Assembly (NCBI RefSeq): GCF_905147045.1
Contig: NC_065904.1
Location: 5,084,001 to 5,148,000, forward strand
DNA from: Nymphalis io
Lineage: Eukaryota > Arthropoda > Insecta > Lepidoptera > Nymphalidae
DNA length: 64,000 nt
Direction: 5' to 3'
Shown here: positions 61,701-64,000 of the stretch, piece by piece
How positions within the stretch are numbered: the stretch's first letter is position 1
Layout of the letters: each line of letters opens with the position of its first letter
The notes under the pieces: model-generated
What the model was told of the DNA's origin: nothing
The model's input: the letters and a program-made list of their open reading frames with translations, nothing else
Database searches by the model: none
Program-made: the position numbers and the translations under genes

Positions 61701-64000
61701 TACTTATGCACAAAACATTCTGCCAATACTAAGGAAATGATCTTGTAATGTAAAAATACTTTTAAGGATATGATTTTTATCAAACTTTATTTATTTTACG
61801 AATGGCAAAACAAAATCAAGACTGTTATAATTATATTTTGTTCACTTATAAGTAAAGATCACTTCCCGATATTCACGAAAATTGGTGTTTTACAATACAA
61901 ATATTGTTTTTAAGCACTATGTATTCTTGCATCATTATGCATTCTTTTTTAAAATAATAAATTTTACGTTCGCTCCTATAATCATAAAACGCCATAGTTG
62001 TTTTACTTATTGAAGTAACAATATTAATTGATTAATCTTCTAGGTACCTTCTGTATTATAAGCGACATTGGCTGAATATTTCGCGCTCAACTAGCGTTAC
62101 GATAGAAAAAGAAAAAAAAACAATGTTTTAATTTATTTTGTTATACAGCGGGCTGGATTAAAGGCCATATTTAGGGACTATTTTTTTAAAATACTTTTAA
62201 ACAAAAAGTCTTTAAGGTATCCAATGATTTGGTCTCCTACCCTGTTACCTACCACGTAATCGGTAACGAAGTTTTGTTTGGTTGAAGATTGGTTACGAAA
62301 AATCTTAGTTTTCTAATTAAATGGACGATTTCTTTTTTTACGATTTTATTCATTTAAGATTTTTTTTTTCTTTTTATATTCGCCGGGAGGGCAAATGACT
62401 CTACTCCACCTGATGGTAAGTGGTAGTAGAGTCCAAACGCGACGACGGCCAGTACAGACGGGAAAAACGTTCTGCACTAGCCGCCTTCGCCTTGCCGGCC
62501 CGCAAGATGCCTCTTCACGCCTCGTTTGAAGGAACCCGGGTTGTAAGAGGAGGGGAACACGTGAGCTGGTAAGGAATTCCATTTTTTGGTAGTGCGACAA
62601 AGAAAGGAGATGCCAAATTTCTTTGTTCGCGATGGAATTGATGTCACAATTAGGCGGTGACATCGAGAACCAGCTCGCGTGGACTTTTAAGATTTATGGA
62701 TACATAAAACACTTCAAATATTTATACGTTAAGTAACTAAGTTGAATATTCTCACGTGCGCATAAGGAATAAAGACGACAAAAATTGAAAGTTCTTGGAA
62801 AATATGTAAATATTGTCTTTGAGTTTTGTAATTCATTATTTGATACTTGGGAAAAAATTTATGCAACATTTGTCAGAACTATGTCAAAATAAATATAAAA
62901 GCAATATTTTGTCTTCCTTTATGTATTTAATTATTTTATGATTACTTTGAACAGATGATAAATACATGTGTTGTCGAATAGAGTTTGTTAGTAGCTTCGA
63001 CACAGTTTCATAATGTTGTAGTTACTATCGTATATATTGTTTATGATATGTATTAATTGTTCAAAATAAATAAATAAAAATACAATTTCTTACCATCAAT
63101 GATGTACTCCGTCACACCATAAGCCTGGTCTTTCGTATTACTTGCGAAGCACTGGTATATACCCTGATCGTTCTGTTGCGAGTTTTTGATGTGCAGTCTA
63201 TGACCATCGCCCGATATTCGCACTCTGTCGGTGTCCTTCACAACTTTACCATCGTGAATCCAGTACACCACTTCGATAGGATGACCTGACACTTTGCAGT
63301 CGAAACTGACATCAGCGCTGGACTTAGTTCGTAATAATTCTGGTTTTATACGGACGGAAATTGGTTCTGGAAGAGAATCGAAAGATATAGTAATATATCG
63401 CTTATAAATTGGAGTTGACTTAAATAAAAAAAATATCTTTATATCATATGGATACAAAAAAAACCTGTTATTATAATATTCATGTAATGACAAGACGTGT
63501 GCAGGCTTTTTAACGATATTTCCTTCACCGCCGAGAGAATATGAATTGTCCTCTTAGAATTTCGAAACTGAGTGTGTTTGTCTTTGTTTTTGAATATTTG
63601 TAATGTATCCTATTTGACATACAAAAAAACCTTAATAGAGTCTATATGACGATGAAAAGCGGTAAAATTATAAGTATGTAAATAAAAGCTTTATTTTCTC
63701 TTATCTCTTCGACTCATATATATTATATATGTACTCGTATGTTCTATTTCGACACAATTCATATCGTACGACATAGCTTCCCATTTATCTCTTGTACGAC
63801 AAGAAAACATTGCTCACGCACGCGTAACTTAATAAGCTCTTTCATAAAACATAAATAAACGAAAAATCCCGCGTCTAGAAAAAACAAAAACAAAGAACTA
63901 ATATAGTATGGAAAGGATGTACCTGTAACAATGATAGTGAAATGTGCCGATTCGCCCCCAGCGGTATTGTTGAGCCAGCAGATAAATCTTCCTGCGTCTT
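21512..64000 (-). CDS. Dscam-family cell adhesion receptor (partial, 31 exons, Ig3 end to stop)
   Basis: Minus-strand exons, 5' to 3': 63923-64000, 63094-63366, 60872-60970 (possible cassette), 48954-49098, 48608-48870, 43916-44077, 42331-42630, 42136-42255, 41121-41294, 36411-36561, 35987-36137, 35298-35427, 34737-34904, 34208-34338, 33677-33887, 30326-30472, 29904-30059, 29574-29713, 29284-29440, 28850-29027, 28267-28457, 27773-27958, 26752-26888, 26087-26243, 25639-25779, 25100-25249, 24517-24674, 24260-24332, 23332-23490, 22579-22744, 21512-21659. All phases agree: 5000 nt, about 1665 residues. Domain order (Ig3 end, Ig4-9, 4 FN3, Ig10, 2 FN3, TM, tail) and signature stretches such as RQKVFPNGTLIVEQ and HVRSSSGYSSHNDETTF identify Dscam. 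Dscam proteins are neuronal homophilic receptors for self-avoidance and targeting. Ig7 is one exon without alternatives, excluding Dscam1 and arguing against fly-like Dscam2; a Dscam3/4-type paralogue is likely. Ig1-2 lie beyond the right edge. Confidence 0.95.
22781..23012 (+). repeat. Family A element, internally deleted, next to a Dscam acceptor
   Basis: The head starts 37 bp from the exon edge at 22744 (antisense to the gene). About 60 bp are missing in the middle after ACAGGCACAAGAGACATAAC. Confidence 0.85.
23332..23490 (-). CDS. Dscam-family exon: acidic cytoplasmic segment
   Basis: This phase 1-1 exon encodes ESDNLGSTDSEVKKILTLHL, then an acidic ITEYEDDASDDASALHSDSE stretch, and ends HPTA at a TGTAATT donor. 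If the donor is not used the frame reads on to a TGA at 23297-23299, adding eleven residues and giving an alternative C-terminus. The SDN.GSTDSEVKKILTLHLPI block is a Dscam hallmark. Confidence 0.88.
24260..25249 (-). CDS. Dscam-family exons: cytoplasmic tail, membrane-proximal part
   Basis: Exon 25100-25249 encodes RPTETAQPESGVGESPSVAQ and ends in HYKHASN. Exon 24517-24674 encodes EYIEDICPYATFQLTKPSAY and a Tyr/Ser-rich stretch. Exon 24260-24332 encodes GKEPEYTKVRRKGNRLRDPH. The ICPYATFQL and EYTKVRRKG blocks are conserved in arthropod Dscam tails and hold candidate tyrosine phosphorylation sites; adaptor binding is inference. Confidence 0.92.
24723..24952 (+). repeat. Family C SINE, shortened
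   Basis: Head with GGGTTCAAATCTCAGGTCGG and the CACACACTTGTGCACTATAA region are present; the middle is missing. Lies about 50 bp upstream (gene sense) of the Dscam-family exon ending at 24674. Confidence 0.7.
25639..25779 (-). CDS. Dscam-family exon: juxtamembrane segment and transmembrane helix
   Basis: The exon encodes LEGEVSPAVPAAGPRSLGG, then a hydrophobic helix (VLLPAALSLLVLAALVAIVV) stopped by RRN. It is phase 1-1 and very GC-rich. The acceptor is a GAGCAG tandem (NAGNAG), so use of the first AG would add three bases (exon end 25782). Only one transmembrane exon is seen, unlike fly Dscam1, which has two. Confidence 0.9.
25939..26035. repeat. Fragment of the repeat seen at 6529
   Basis: Shares GTATAGGCTAGCGCTCGAC and GATGGAGCGCGCTTGCCTAG with 6529-6845. 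Lies 51 bp after the donor of the FN3-6 exon. Confidence 0.6.
26087..26888 (-). CDS. Dscam-family exons: FN3 domain 6
   Basis: Exon 26752-26888 encodes VPVKPKHSQMITLNTTTVTV and the characteristic WLDSWGDGGCGILYFVIEYR. Exon 26087-26243 encodes VFSVTGLSAATHYQLRITAH and NNAGHALALYNF. The second exon ends at a GTAAGC donor in phase 1. A family A SINE ends about 90 nt upstream of the first exon's acceptor. Confidence 0.93.
26978..27272 (+). repeat. Family A SINE-like element, followed by family B
   Basis: A full-length copy antisense in the Dscam-family intron upstream of the FN3-6 exon. Its poly(A) tail continues directly into the family B element at 27275. Confidence 0.87.
27275..27585 (+). repeat. 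Family B tRNA-derived SINE
   Basis: The head reads GAGCCGAGATGGCCCAGTGG with B box GGTTCAAGTCC. It is joined to the poly(A) tail of a family A element in the same orientation. A degraded minus-strand fragment follows at about 27590-27670. Confidence 0.85.
27773..27958 (-). CDS. Dscam-family exon: second half of FN3 domain 5
   Basis: A phase 1-1 exon encodes GYVINYKREHGDWEELQVEA, then CGTRYQLYITAFNRIGTGLP, the usual G-Y-x-I and R-Y-x-L-x-I-x-A-x-N core of an FN3 domain. Confidence 0.94.
28267..29027 (-). CDS. Dscam-family exons: Ig10 and first half of FN3 domain 5
   Basis: Exon 28850-29027 (phase 1 to 2) encodes the first part of Ig10: VPARITSFSRSIVTPWKENI, SLSCNKVG, TTWSMNG. Exon 28267-28457 finishes Ig10 (QYADSGNYTCLVENAHGRDE) and begins FN3-5 (VPPQPPVLAVVDSYADSLHL, QWSDQGDGG). 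The position of this Ig between FN3-4 and FN3-5 is diagnostic of the DSCAM architecture. Confidence 0.94.
29284..29713 (-). CDS. Dscam-family exons: FN3 domain 4
   Basis: Exon 29574-29713 (phase 1 to 0) encodes VPSAPADIKAVVSSRNKILV and SWLPPASPNGVLVGYTLYMS. Exon 29284-29440 encodes TARSPPRATHQFWVSASTRL and GEGDATRVV. Part of the first exon has been recently duplicated to 35142-35284; the copy here has intact splice sites and is the functional one. Confidence 0.94.
29904..30472 (-). CDS. Dscam-family exons: FN3 domain 3
   Basis: Exon 30326-30472 encodes VPSLPPGSLQCTALSSQSVR, VTWEPP and NGVLQGYRVTYAPV. Exon 29904-30059 encodes ISGLHTTLSGLRRYTNYSVT and VCAFTAAGDG. The 3.1-kb RTE element lies upstream, in the preceding intron, inserted antisense to this gene. 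Confidence 0.94.
31061..31903 (+). pseudogene. Endonuclease region of the RTE element (interrupted)
   Basis: An open stretch of 280 codons covers most of the APE-type endonuclease domain that nicks target DNA. The N-terminal 20 or so residues are in another frame upstream of about 30900. At the 3' end the frame is lost near 31815, after which the true continuation (RAIKAAIEQNRGSKVFARKF) is in a different frame. Confidence 0.85.
31922..33577 (+). pseudogene. Reverse transcriptase region of the RTE element
   Basis: A 551-codon open stretch carries the RT domain: NNKAPGDDGITTELLKAGG, YRPISLLSHVYKLFSRVV, QAGFRSGYSTVDHIHTVRQI, DYEKAFDSIE, RRGVRQGDVISPKLF, FADD and YLGQ blocks in order. It is cut off from the endonuclease by a frameshift near 31925. 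RT produces cDNA primed at the nicked target; this copy is presumed defective because the polyprotein is broken. Confidence 0.88.
33677..34338 (-). CDS. Dscam-family exons: FN3 domain 2
   Basis: Exon 34208-34338 encodes VPSGPPLDVRVEAKSSTELT and SWDPPQRDLWNGNILGYYVG. Exon 33677-33887 encodes ALAGLQKHAAYAVVVQAYNS and RGAGPASPPT. The second exon is extremely GC-rich, the first is not. A family A SINE begins about 18 nt upstream of the first exon's acceptor. Confidence 0.94.
34357..34503 (-). repeat. Truncated family A element adjacent to the FN3-2 acceptor
   Basis: Only the tail-proximal half is present. The tail side (TTTTTATATAGAGTAGGAAG) starts about 18 nt upstream of the acceptor of exon 34208-34338, in gene-sense orientation. 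Confidence 0.8.
34737..35427 (-). CDS. Dscam-family exons: FN3 domain 1
   Basis: Exon 35298-35427 encodes the A-C strands (VPEMPKNIRIIDQQSRSIQI, SWTQPYAGNSPIINYIVQYK). Exon 34737-34904 encodes the rest (VQNLQPATSYHLRIIAENRL, GQSEP), with the typical fibronectin Trp, Leu and Tyr core. A dead copy of a different FN3 exon sits 13 bp after the first exon's donor, at 35142-35284. Confidence 0.94.
35142..35284 (-). pseudogene. Dead partial duplicate of the FN3-4 exon
   Basis: This 143-bp segment matches 29523-29686 with three visible substitutions and one 21-bp gap, about 98% identical, in the same orientation. The source covers most of the FN3-4 exon (29574-29713) and about 50 bp of following intron. 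The copy starts within the exon, so it lacks the acceptor, and the gap removes the donor. It cannot splice as an exon. It sits 13 bp after the donor of the FN3-1 exon (35298-35427). Confidence 0.9.
35697..35952 (-). repeat. Family D tRNA-derived SINE
   Basis: Read on minus, the head is GACGAGCCGGTTGGCGTGGT with B box GGGTTCGATTCCC. The tail side is ATT/AATAATAAT-rich. About 80-90% similar to 36995-37266. Confidence 0.8.
35987..36561 (-). CDS. Dscam-family exons: Ig9
   Basis: Exon 36411-36561 (phase 1 to 2) encodes ARFPMKSKTVQVTAGEAAHL, QCAASG and VSWRSPHHHT, with an unusual His cluster. Exon 35987-36137 (phase 2 to 0) encodes YTIREQVLDDGLVSELSILQ and GALTCRASNAYG. The donor of the first exon is ACG then gttcgt, a weak match to consensus, yet the frame and the conserved LDQR-Y junction support it. 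Confidence 0.92.
36995..37266 (-). repeat. Family D tRNA-derived SINE
   Basis: Second copy of the family at 35697, same orientation, 1.3 kb away in the next intron, flanking the Ig9 exons. Confidence 0.8.
38358..38647 (+). repeat. Family A SINE-like element, moderately diverged
   Basis: A full-length but diverged copy in the Dscam-family intron between Ig8 and Ig9, ending ATAACATAAAAAAAA. Confidence 0.8.
40908..41060. repeat. Old interspersed repeat fragment
   Basis: ATACTAATAATATAAATGCG and AATCACTAAACCGATTTTG are typical of a repeat end common in lepidopteran introns; related sequence is at 10905-11100. Confidence 0.45.
41121..42255 (-). CDS. Dscam-family exons: Ig8
   Basis: Exon 42136-42255 gives the first half of Ig8 (VPPRWRLEPTDVAVAAGQDV, LQCQADGYPKP, ITWKKAVG). 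Exon 41121-41294 gives the rest (YKDFMFEGSSRVLENGSLVF, GHYLCEARNDIG). Both are phase 1-1. The intron between them contains a 155-bp poly(A) retroelement (41902-42084) and an old family B remnant. Confidence 0.94.
41398..41600 (-). repeat. Family B remnant
   Basis: Degraded, but with GGAGAAGGTTTGTAGCTTAT and CAGGTTTCCTCGCGAT. In the Dscam-family Ig8 intron. Confidence 0.5.
41902..42084 (+). mobile_element. 155-bp poly(A) retroelement with 14-bp target-site duplication
   Basis: Direct repeats AGGGTCAAATTGTC (41902-41915 and 42071-42084) flank a 155-bp insert ending in GCGTAAAAAA. The insert is GC-rich (for example CGGGGCGCACTCGGCGCC) in an AT-rich intron and has one polarity, so it was copied from RNA. 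It may be a 5'-truncated LINE or a SINE; I cannot name it. It lies 51 bp after the donor of the Ig8 exon (42136-42255). Confidence 0.8.
42331..42630 (-). CDS. Dscam-family exon: Ig7 (single, no alternative copy seen)
   Basis: A 300-bp phase 1-1 exon encodes all of Ig7: RAAISCQILEGDLPIAFRWE, then SGNYTCIASNVAGSERF. In fly Dscam1 this position is the 33-fold exon 9 array, and in fly Dscam2 it is a mutually exclusive pair. I looked in the flanking introns (42256-42330 and 42631-43915) and found no second Ig7-like exon; the larger one is AT-rich and full of stops. Alternative splicing of Ig7 is therefore unlikely in this gene. Confidence 0.95.
43916..44077 (-). CDS. Dscam-family exon: second half of Ig6
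   Basis: This phase 1-1 exon encodes DGQTLPLNRRQKVFPNGTLI through the second cysteine (AGTYTCQAAN) to VEVQIL. The R(K)QKVFPNGTLI block is one of the most conserved stretches in arthropod Dscam proteins and is the main reason for the family call. Confidence 0.95.
45071..45397 (+). repeat. Family C SINE
   Basis: A near full-length copy: CTGGGTTCAAACTCCAGGTC, CTCGTGCTTCGAAAAGCATG, then GGTCAGGGGGGCATTATTTT. Confidence 0.75.
45899..46068 (+). repeat. Family A remnant
   Basis: An old fragment recognisable by GAGCCACTGTAATTACAG and CACGGTTGGCAGCGCAATGG, without a clear head or tail. Confidence 0.55.
46442..46620 (-). repeat. Family B remnant
   Basis: Degraded: TTTATTCCACCACGCTGCTT, CACATGGGGCAGAA and a tRNA-head relic near 46590-46620. 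Confidence 0.45.
47811..48125 (+). repeat. Family B tRNA-derived SINE
   Basis: A full-length copy preceded by an A-run, with B box GGTTCAAACCC and a GTTACGGTTACGGTTACGG tail, in the Dscam-family intron between Ig5/6 exons and Ig6. Confidence 0.85.
48608..49098 (-). CDS. Dscam-family exons: Ig5 and first half of Ig6
   Basis: Exon 48954-49098 (phase 1 to 2) encodes the first half of Ig5: ELVYWFSEQTLQPGPSVSLK, then CVAMG and FTWLLDG. Exon 48608-48870 (phase 2 to 1) completes Ig5 (LNVSRMTEQDGGEYACVASN) and starts Ig6 (GLPYIREMPKVTAVAGSDLN, IKCPVAGYP, VSWERG). The split in the middle of Ig6 is the usual Dscam intron position. Confidence 0.94.
49646..49812 (+). repeat. Family B SINE, 5' truncated
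   Basis: Starts at GCGAGGAAACCTGCATGTG and reaches the GGGACATTCCCAGGCTGTTA end. Confidence 0.8.
50205..50270. repeat. 31-bp inverted repeat, 4-nt loop
   Basis: 50205-50235 pairs with 50240-50270 with one mismatch. In the 11.8-kb Dscam-family intron between the linker exon and Ig5. Confidence 0.9.
50504..50527. repeat. ATG/GAT microsatellite
   Basis: About eight trinucleotide units in the long Dscam-family intron. Too short to suggest function. Confidence 0.8.
52740..52860 (-). repeat. Family B remnant
   Basis: A weak relic: GGGTTGGTGGATTCACAAG and CGAGATTAATTATAAGCAC. Confidence 0.35.
54013..54060. repeat. 19-bp imperfect inverted repeat
   Basis: 54013-54031 pairs with 54042-54060, with one mismatch and one G-T pair and a 10-nt loop. 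Confidence 0.75.
54428..54634 (+). repeat. 5'-truncated family A element
   Basis: Starts inside the family at ACAGCAATACTTGATATTG and runs to a short poly(A). Head missing, as expected from incomplete reverse transcription. Confidence 0.8.
54853..55150 (+). repeat. Family A SINE-like element, full length
   Basis: Nearly identical to the copy at 14856-15150, including GTTGGTGGCGCATTGGATAT, with a long poly(A) tail. Probably one of the youngest copies here. Confidence 0.88.
55793..55974 (+). other. Unexplained plus-strand exon-like open segment
   Basis: A 182-bp segment has a good acceptor (TTTTTGGTTTTAG) and a GTATAT donor and is open for 58 codons from an ATG at 55799. The predicted C-terminal part is charged and helical (ELNRSDLYLMQHRLRQHRRA). 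It is antisense to the Dscam-family gene, inside its 11.8-kb intron. I do not recognise the product and see no partner exon. Confidence 0.25.
56030..56142 (+). repeat. Family A head fragment
   Basis: Contains only the head portion, to GTTGTGTTCCGGTTTGTAGG. It lies 55 bp after the donor of the unexplained plus-strand exon-like segment 55793-55974. Confidence 0.7.
57287..57582 (+). repeat. Family A SINE-like element, full length
   Basis: A complete copy from ACTGGTGGTAGGGCTTTGTG to poly(A), in the long Dscam-family intron. A short opposite-strand fragment of the same family is at about 57655-57712. Confidence 0.87.
58305..58347. repeat. 17-bp perfect inverted repeat, 9-nt loop
   Basis: 58305-58321 is the reverse complement of 58331-58347. 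Same intron as the hairpin at 50205. Confidence 0.88.
58660..58700. repeat. 17-bp perfect inverted repeat, 7-nt loop
   Basis: 58660-58676 pairs with 58684-58700. A second, shorter pairing (GGGCTAG/CTAGCCC) overlaps the loop, so two folds compete. Confidence 0.88.
58965..59272 (-). repeat. Family B tRNA-derived SINE
   Basis: Full length, minus orientation, from the AGTAACAGTAACAGCCTGTG tail to the head complement TACCACTGGGCCATCTCGG. Confidence 0.85.
59785..60030 (-). repeat. Family B remnant
   Basis: Degraded copy with TAATGTCCCACCGCTGGGTT, TTCATTCACCG and a head relic near 60000. Confidence 0.5.
60872..60970 (-). CDS. Candidate symmetric cassette exon: linker between Ig4 and Ig5
   Basis: A 99-bp, GC-rich open segment has a CATCAG acceptor and a GTAAGT donor, phase 1 on both sides, so it can be included or skipped without changing frame. 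It encodes about 33 residues with no cysteine, starting DNRDRSLGNRSRRAPLARS. It carries two sequons (NRS and NFT) and an RSRR furin-type motif. It cannot be part of an Ig fold and would lengthen the Ig4-Ig5 hinge. I do not recall an equivalent in fly Dscam genes. The pyrimidine tract is weak and no transcript is available. Confidence 0.6.
62346..62690 (-). repeat. GC-rich poly(A)-type retroelement fragment
   Basis: A T-rich end (reverse of a poly(A)) is followed by CGCCGGGAGGGCAAATGACT and a GC-rich body to ACCAGCTCGCG. The CACCTGATGGTAAGTGG block is shared with family A tails. A 105-codon minus ORF here is not a gene by content. Family unnamed. Confidence 0.55.
63094..63366 (-). CDS. Dscam-family exon: Ig4
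   Basis: A single phase 1-1 exon encodes a whole C2-type Ig domain: VSFDCKVSG (first Cys), VVYWIHDGK (core Trp) and GIYQCFASN (second Cys), ending TEYIID. In fly Dscam1 the corresponding domain has the same NPI(K)..V.W layout, so the Ig4 numbering is sound. The next exon may be either 60872-60970 or, in frame, 48954-49098. Confidence 0.93.
63923..64000 (-). CDS. Dscam-family exon: end of Ig3
   Basis: The window cuts this exon. The visible frame reads DAGRFICWLNNTAGGESAHF, the C-terminal F and G strands of an Ig domain with its second cysteine, and ends in phase 1 at a GTACAT donor. By position relative to Ig4 it is Ig3. Upstream exons are outside the window. Confidence 0.85.

Noticed and set aside
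62346..62663. 105-residue minus-strand ORF
   Set aside because: It lies within a poly(A)-ended repeat, has low-complexity Lys/Arg ends and no domain; it is repeat-derived.
1..64000. CRISPR arrays, operons, rRNA, bacterial or viral genes
   Set aside because: Nothing with regular short spacers, polycistronic bacterial spacing, rRNA motifs or viral gene sets is present; intron-exon structure is animal throughout.

Overview
The window looks like a piece of a lepidopteran (butterfly or moth) nuclear genome. It has AT-rich introns and intergenic DNA, compact GT-AG exons, insect neural and cuticle gene families, and a heavy load of tRNA-derived and poly(A)-tailed short retroelements plus an RTE-type LINE, as is usual in Lepidoptera. 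There is no prokaryotic, viral, CRISPR or organelle content. The order-level assignment is inference from style and repeats, not from a database match.

Layout. (1) 767-5509 (+): the last eight visible coding exons of a zona-pellucida (ZP) domain membrane protein, with ZP module, tetrabasic furin site, transmembrane helix and cytoplasmic tail; its 5' end lies outside or is not visible. (2) 8544-10313 (-): a single-exon gene for NELF-B (COBRA1), a subunit of the negative elongation factor that pauses RNA polymerase II. (3) 11896-17684 (+): an 11-exon gene for CWF19L1, a lariat/spliceosome-associated HIT-like protein, head-to-head with NELF-B; my exon set sums to 1608 nt (535 aa plus stop) with every junction in phase. 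(4) 21512-64000 (-): thirty-one exons (about 1665 residues) of a Dscam-family receptor running from the end of Ig3 to the stop codon: Ig4, a possible linker exon, Ig5-Ig9, four FN3, Ig10, two FN3, transmembrane segment and six cytoplasmic exons. All junction phases agree. Ig7 is a single exon with no alternative array beside it, so this is not Dscam1 and is more like a Dscam3/4-type paralogue; the exact paralogue cannot be fixed by eye.

Repeats. I distinguish four short families, named here only for this window: family A (about 290 bp, poly(A) tail, around 16 copies and fragments), family B (tRNA-like head, about 305 bp, ending in a CTGTTA-rich tail), family C (tRNA-like head, ATC-rich tail) and family D (tRNA-like, two copies). 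There is also a 3.1-kb RTE-type LINE with three frameshifts and an 11-bp target-site duplication at 30489-33595, a 155-bp poly(A) retroelement with a 14-bp duplication at 41902-42084, and an 81-bp x 3 tandem array at 18202-18444.

Most interesting points: a phase-symmetric 99-bp candidate cassette exon between Ig4 and Ig5 carrying a furin-like RSRR motif and two N-glycosylation sequons; a fresh (about 98% identical) dead copy of an FN3 exon pasted 13 bp past another exon's splice donor; SINEs lying so close to Dscam acceptors that they probably supply branch-point sequence; several near-perfect short-loop hairpins, most of them in one 11.8-kb Dscam intron; and unexplained plus-strand exon-like open segments inside Dscam introns. 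I did not find a clearly new defence-like or multi-gene system; the window is a normal animal gene neighbourhood with unusual exon- and repeat-level details.
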